From an uncultured Flavobacteriales bacterium (lineage in GTDB: Bacteria > Bacteroidota > Bacteroidia > Flavobacteriales_D > Sanyastnellaceae): DNA of 64,000 bases. The stretch is from assembly GCA_905478325.1 (NCBI GenBank), contig CAJQIB010000012.1:41293-105292 (forward strand), written 5' to 3'. Position numbers and translations under genes: made by a program. Under the pieces are notes generated by a model, which ran no database searches, was not told the origin of the DNA, and was given only the letters and a program-made list of their open reading frames with translations. Of the stretch, positions 61,285 to 64,000 are shown in pieces; within the stretch, counting starts at the first letter, position 1; every line of letters begins with the position of its first letter.

Positions 61285-62028
61285 ATGCTTCAGCGATTGA
61301 GTTCCACCTACATCTTAGCTTCTGCCCTGTTCTTCTGTAGCTGTCAACCGGAGCCATCTCAACCCGACTTGAGCGGGTCGCAAACGGATCCCATTCCATC
61401 CAATATTTCCGATCCCCAGTCCTTTCGATACCTCGCTTTGGGAGATTCCTATACCATCGGAGAGTCTGTTGATTCGAGCTTGCGGTGGCCAGAACAATTG
61501 GTTGACCGGTTGTCAACATGGATGCCAGAGGACACCTTGATTGACCCTGTCATTGTGGCCACTACAGGTTGGACGACGTCCAATTTGAGTCAAGCGCTTT
61601 TTGAATCAGGCTACGAAGGAACAAACTGGGATTACGTGAGCCTTTTGATCGGAGTCAACAATCAATACCAAGGGTTGTCCTTGGAACAATACGAAGTCGA
61701 ATTTACCGACCTCCTAAACCGTGCGATTCAATGCGCAAATGGACGAACCGATCGCGTATTCGTAGTTTCAATCCCCGATTATGGCTTCACTCCATTTGGA
61801 CAAAACAACCAAGCCACGATCAGTGCAGAATTGATTCAATTCAATGCAGCGTGTCGAAATTTGACTGTGAGCGCTGGCGTCGCGCATTTTGACATCACCC
61901 CCATTTCTCAGCAATGGCCGCAAATCGAAGGGCTCGTCGCATCGGATGGATTGCATCCATCAGGGGAACAATACGGCCTTTGGGTTGACGCATTCGCCTC
62001 AGATGTCAAGTCGCTTTTACGCCCCTAG
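61285..62028 (+). CDS. SGNH/GDSL hydrolase lipoprotein
   Basis: The 247-aa product begins MLQRLSSTYILASALFFCSC, a lipoprotein signal (lipobox FFCSC). SGNH blocks: YLALGDSYTIGESVDSS (block I Ser), ATTGWTTSNLSQAL (block II Gly), LLIGVNNQYQGLS (block III Asn), and ASDGLHPSGEQYGLW (block V Asp/His). It should be an envelope esterase or lipase-like enzyme acting on acyl or acetyl esters. The frame is open upstream, but the signal peptide fixes the start. A near-consensus -7 (TACCTTTC, 61256-61263) lies upstream. Confidence 0.9.
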   Translation: MLQRLSSTYILASALFFCSCQPEPSQPDLSGSQTDPIPSNISDPQSFRYLALGDSYTIGESVDSSLRWPEQLVDRLSTWMPEDTLIDPVIVATTGWTTSNLSQALFESGYEGTNWDYVSLLIGVNNQYQGLSLEQYEVEFTDLLNRAIQCANGRTDRVFVVSIPDYGFTPFGQNNQATISAELIQFNAACRNLTVSAGVAHFDITPISQQWPQIEGLVASDGLHPSGEQYGLWVDAFASDVKSLLRP

Positions 62029-62030
62029 CT

Positions 62031-62777
62031 TCACTCTTCCAACAATGTGCCAGTGGATGTCGTTTCCAATGTGACTTCCGTTGGATAGCCTCCGTGCAGG
62101 ATCACATTTCCCGGGGAGTTGATGGCCACATATGCGTACGTTGTCGCTGCGAATTCCAGTGGAATAACCCCTGATTGATTGACAAATGCATACAGCGTTT
62201 GACATTGGGATGCATCCAATGCGCCCAATCCTGATGAATAGGCTTGCAGCACATCTGCATGACCTTGCACCTTTGCCGATGTCGGTCCTCCGTGCAACCC
62301 GACCGTCACCGTATCCGCTTCCACATTCAAGTTCAATTCGCTAGAGCTTGCAAACGCCTCAACGGAAAGGCTTTCTCCTCTCCAAATAGAGTCCATGAAG
62401 AATTCACCTTGACCTCGCATTGCCAAAACATTCCACGTATCACTTACGATTTCTGCATGCACCACGACATCCAACCTTCGCGCCCACTCGCAGCGGTCCG
62501 AATGGCCAATCACAAGATGACCCTCTTCCCACTCGGCTGAAGCGTAGGCCAAAAGGTTCTCGGGTCCGGACCAAGTGACCGAAACATCGGAGAGGGAATC
62601 CCACCGCCATGTCACGTCAACGTGATCATGCAAAGTCAGTGATTTCAGCTCCTTATCGCTCCACGTTTGGGTCACCGTGACTGGGTTCCCAGGGCGCATC
62701 CAACACGACGCTTCATTGGCATCGCGACAACCGCAACAAGCCAACAACGCGATGCCGATGACTCCAAATTGCTTCAT
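62031..62777 (-). CDS. Lipoprotein with DUF2807 (putative auto-transporter adhesin, head GIN domain)
   Basis: The 248-aa protein has a lipoprotein signal (MKQFGVIGIALLACCGC) and the beta-helix rhythm of the DUF2807/head GIN domain: LKSLTLHDHVDVTWRW, LDVVVHAEIVSDTWNVLAMRGQGEFFMDS, LSVEAFASSSELNLNVEADTVTVGLHGGPTSAKVQGHADVLQAYSSGLGALDAS. The function is unknown; the domain may stabilise envelope assemblies. Its ATG overlaps the MazG stop (ATGA), so it is cotranscribed with mazG. Confidence 0.88.
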   Translation of the reverse strand: MKQFGVIGIALLACCGCRDANEASCWMRPGNPVTVTQTWSDKELKSLTLHDHVDVTWRWDSLSDVSVTWSGPENLLAYASAEWEEGHLVIGHSDRCEWARRLDVVVHAEIVSDTWNVLAMRGQGEFFMDSIWRGESLSVEAFASSSELNLNVEADTVTVGLHGGPTSAKVQGHADVLQAYSSGLGALDASQCQTLYAFVNQSGVIPLEFAATTYAYVAINSPGNVILHGGYPTEVTLETTSTGTLLEE

Positions 62778-63580
62778 CCTTGACTGGAGTGATGTCCCAA
62801 AGCCTTTTTAGCGGCATCCCAATAGGTATCCATTTCTTTCAATTCCATGTCGCTCATCGTCTTACCCGCCTTCGTCACTTCCTTTTCCATGTGCTGAAAT
62901 CGCGCCTTGAATTTTCGATTCGTCCGCTCGAGGGCCTCATCTGGATTGATCCCCTTGAAACGTGCATAATTGATGAGAGCGAAAAGCACATCCCCGAATT
63001 CATCAGCAGCGCGATCACTGCCTGCGGCCACTTCATCTTGAAACTCCTTGAGTTCTTCTTCCACCTTGGCCCAAACCTGATCTTCGTGATCCCAATCAAA
63101 GCCAACGCCTCGGACCTTGTCTTGAATTCGATAAGCTTTCACAAGTGAAGGAAGGCTCGTAGGCACGCCTTCCAAAACAGAGGAATTGCCCTCTTTGAGT
63201 TTCAGTTGTTCCCAATTCGCTTTGACCGTCTCCTCGTCTTCGGCAACCACATCCCCATAAATATGGGGGTGACGAGAAACCAATTTATCGCAAATACCAT
63301 GCAAGCTATCGGCAATGTCCCATCCTCCTTTCTCTGCAGGTTGTTCACTGGCAATGCGCGCATAGAAAACCATGTGCAGCATTAAATCACCCGTTTCCTT
63401 GCGCATTTCCTGCAAATCACCGTCGAGTATGGCATCCGCCAATTCATAGGTTTCTTCGATGGTCAAATGCCGCAGACTTTCCATCGTTTGCTTCTTATCC
63501 CAAGGGCATTGCTCGCGCAATTCATCCATGATCACCAGCAAACGTTCGAACGCCTTCAATTTCTCTTCCATGGTATGCAT
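62774..63580 (-). CDS. mazG: Nucleoside triphosphate pyrophosphohydrolase MazG
   Basis: The 268-aa protein has two MazG domains: LREQCPWDKKQTMESLRHLTIEETYELADAILDGD...EETGDLMLHMVFYARIA in the first half, and a second EExxE...ExxD domain (EEELKEFQDEVAAGSDRAADEFGDVLFALINYARF). It hydrolyses NTPs to NMP and pyrophosphate and cleans the nucleotide pool. The start at 63580 (MHTMEEK) is supported by the TAACTTTG element ending 4 nt upstream. It is coupled to the DUF2807 gene. Confidence 0.95.
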   Translation of the reverse strand: MHTMEEKLKAFERLLVIMDELREQCPWDKKQTMESLRHLTIEETYELADAILDGDLQEMRKETGDLMLHMVFYARIASEQPAEKGGWDIADSLHGICDKLVSRHPHIYGDVVAEDEETVKANWEQLKLKEGNSSVLEGVPTSLPSLVKAYRIQDKVRGVGFDWDHEDQVWAKVEEELKEFQDEVAAGSDRAADEFGDVLFALINYARFKGINPDEALERTNRKFKARFQHMEKEVTKAGKTMSDMELKEMDTYWDAAKKALGHHSSQG

Positions 63581-63584
63581 GCCG

Positions 63585-63592
63585 CAAAGTTA
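63585..63592 (-). promoter_or_regulatory. -7 element TAACTTTG, leaderless promoter of mazG
   Basis: Perfect TAnnTTTG on the minus strand, then CGGC, then the ATG at 63580: the same order and spacing (TTTGCGGCATG) as the thioesterase gene at 13128. Confidence 0.6.
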
Positions 63593-63616
63593 CGTCGCGC
63601 TACCTTCGAAGTCGAG

Positions 63617-64000
63617 ATGTACTACGGTCTGAATCATCGACTCCTCATTCCCCTTCTTGCCTTTTGTATGCAAGGAGTGGTGTTGCAATCCCAAGAATTG
63701 GCTGCGACTCCCAACCATTGGCGTCCAACGGAATACCGGCTATCAGGGGGATATTCACTTCCGCATCGCCAGGAAATGCGCGCACTGGTTACTGGACACG
63801 CATGGAGTACCTCATTGATTTGGGGCAAGCAACTCGAAGGAGGATGGTCCAGTCATGGCAATCGAGCGGGTGCATGGCAAGGCGTCGAAGTGGCTGGAAC
63901 GTGGGGAGGAAGCAAAGGCTTGGGTTGGATTGTCCATGCGTTATGGCTCAAAAGAAAGCCGCTCTTCGGAAACGCGTTTAGCGAATTTGGACTTGGATTG
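63617..64000 (+). CDS. Acyloxyacyl hydrolase / PagL-like lipid A deacylase (3' end outside window)
   Basis: 128 residues are visible. The N-terminus is MYYGLNHRLLIPLLAFCMQGVVLQSQE (signal peptide), then RLSGGYSLPHRQEMRALVTGHAWSTSLIWGKQLEGGW, the pattern of Bacteroidota acyloxyacyl hydrolases (PagL family) seen as an outer-membrane beta-barrel of roughly 380 residues. PagL removes the 3-O acyl chain of lipid A. The frame is open to the window end; the catalytic His/Ser lie beyond it. It is divergent from mazG (36 bp between starts). Confidence 0.8.
   Translation, partial: MYYGLNHRLLIPLLAFCMQGVVLQSQELAATPNHWRPTEYRLSGGYSLPHRQEMRALVTGHAWSTSLIWGKQLEGGWSSHGNRAGAWQGVEVAGTWGGSKGLGWIVHALWLKRKPLFGNAFSEFGLGL

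Noticed and set aside
1..64000. tRNA, rRNA or riboswitch genes
   Set aside because: All intergenic gaps are under about 185 bp, and I saw no cloverleaf, rRNA motif or conserved aptamer in them. A tRNAscan/Infernal run would confirm.
1..64000. Mobile element or phage insertion
   Set aside because: No transposase, integrase, terminal inverted repeats or phage genes were seen; gene density and style are uniform apart from the repeat proteins.

Overview
The window looks like a chromosome segment of a Bacteroidota bacterium, most likely a Flavobacteriales relative (Crocinitomicaceae/Cryomorphaceae-like). The evidence is: secreted proteins with type IX secretion (T9SS) C-terminal sorting domains; long Asp/Cys-rich 'GCTDxxACNYDxxAxxDDGSC' modules; SprB and HYR repeats; -7 promoter elements of the form TAnnTTTG; almost no Shine-Dalgarno sequences; and conserved Bacteroidota families (BT_3928-type, DUF1599, choice-of-anchor B). 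The taxonomic placement is inference from gene content. I see no rRNA, tRNA, CRISPR, phage or insertion sequence.

Layout. 1-12.6 kb: four consecutive minus-strand genes for large secreted proteins, the first cut by the window edge. Three share an unrecognised ~200-residue domain, called 'domain A' here; the fourth carries four starch-binding-like beta-sandwich modules. 12.7-25 kb: housekeeping genes (thioesterase, HU, TrmH, MATE, Fmt, methylmalonyl-CoA mutase MutA/MutB, CsaA, GmhB-like phosphatase, class IV aminotransferase, ABC permease, BT_3928-like protein, DUF1599). 25-40.5 kb: FolP, a choice-of-anchor B surface protein, a DPP III lipoprotein, an LptF/G permease, two glycosyltransferases, a 2OG-Fe(II) oxygenase, a TauE-type exporter with a persulfide-dioxygenase/rhodanese enzyme, and two convergent arylsulfotransferase-like secreted proteins. 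40.6-46.4 kb: LON-domain protein, a lipoprotein, two amidinotransferase-fold enzymes immediately followed by argS, and small genes. 46.5-54.4 kb: one giant secreted protein (2610 aa) with five domain A copies and about eleven HYR-like domains. 54.5-64 kb: ffh, folD, ribD, an EamA transporter, an M1 peptidase, an SGNH hydrolase lipoprotein, a DUF2807 lipoprotein, MazG, and the start of a PagL-like lipid A deacylase.

How they work together. The accessory character lies in the cell-surface proteins. Five encoded proteins carry the Cys/Asp modules and four carry domain A (11 copies in the window), which suggests a modular, probably calcium-stabilised adhesin system. The sulfur pair (sulfite exporter plus persulfide dioxygenase) and the amidinotransferase/CtlX/argS trio are plausible functional units.

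Most notable regulatory observation: at least six genes start exactly 4 nt after a perfect TAnnTTTG element, with two further near matches. This implies widespread leaderless transcription and fixes several start codons. There is no gene-free stretch longer than about 185 bp.
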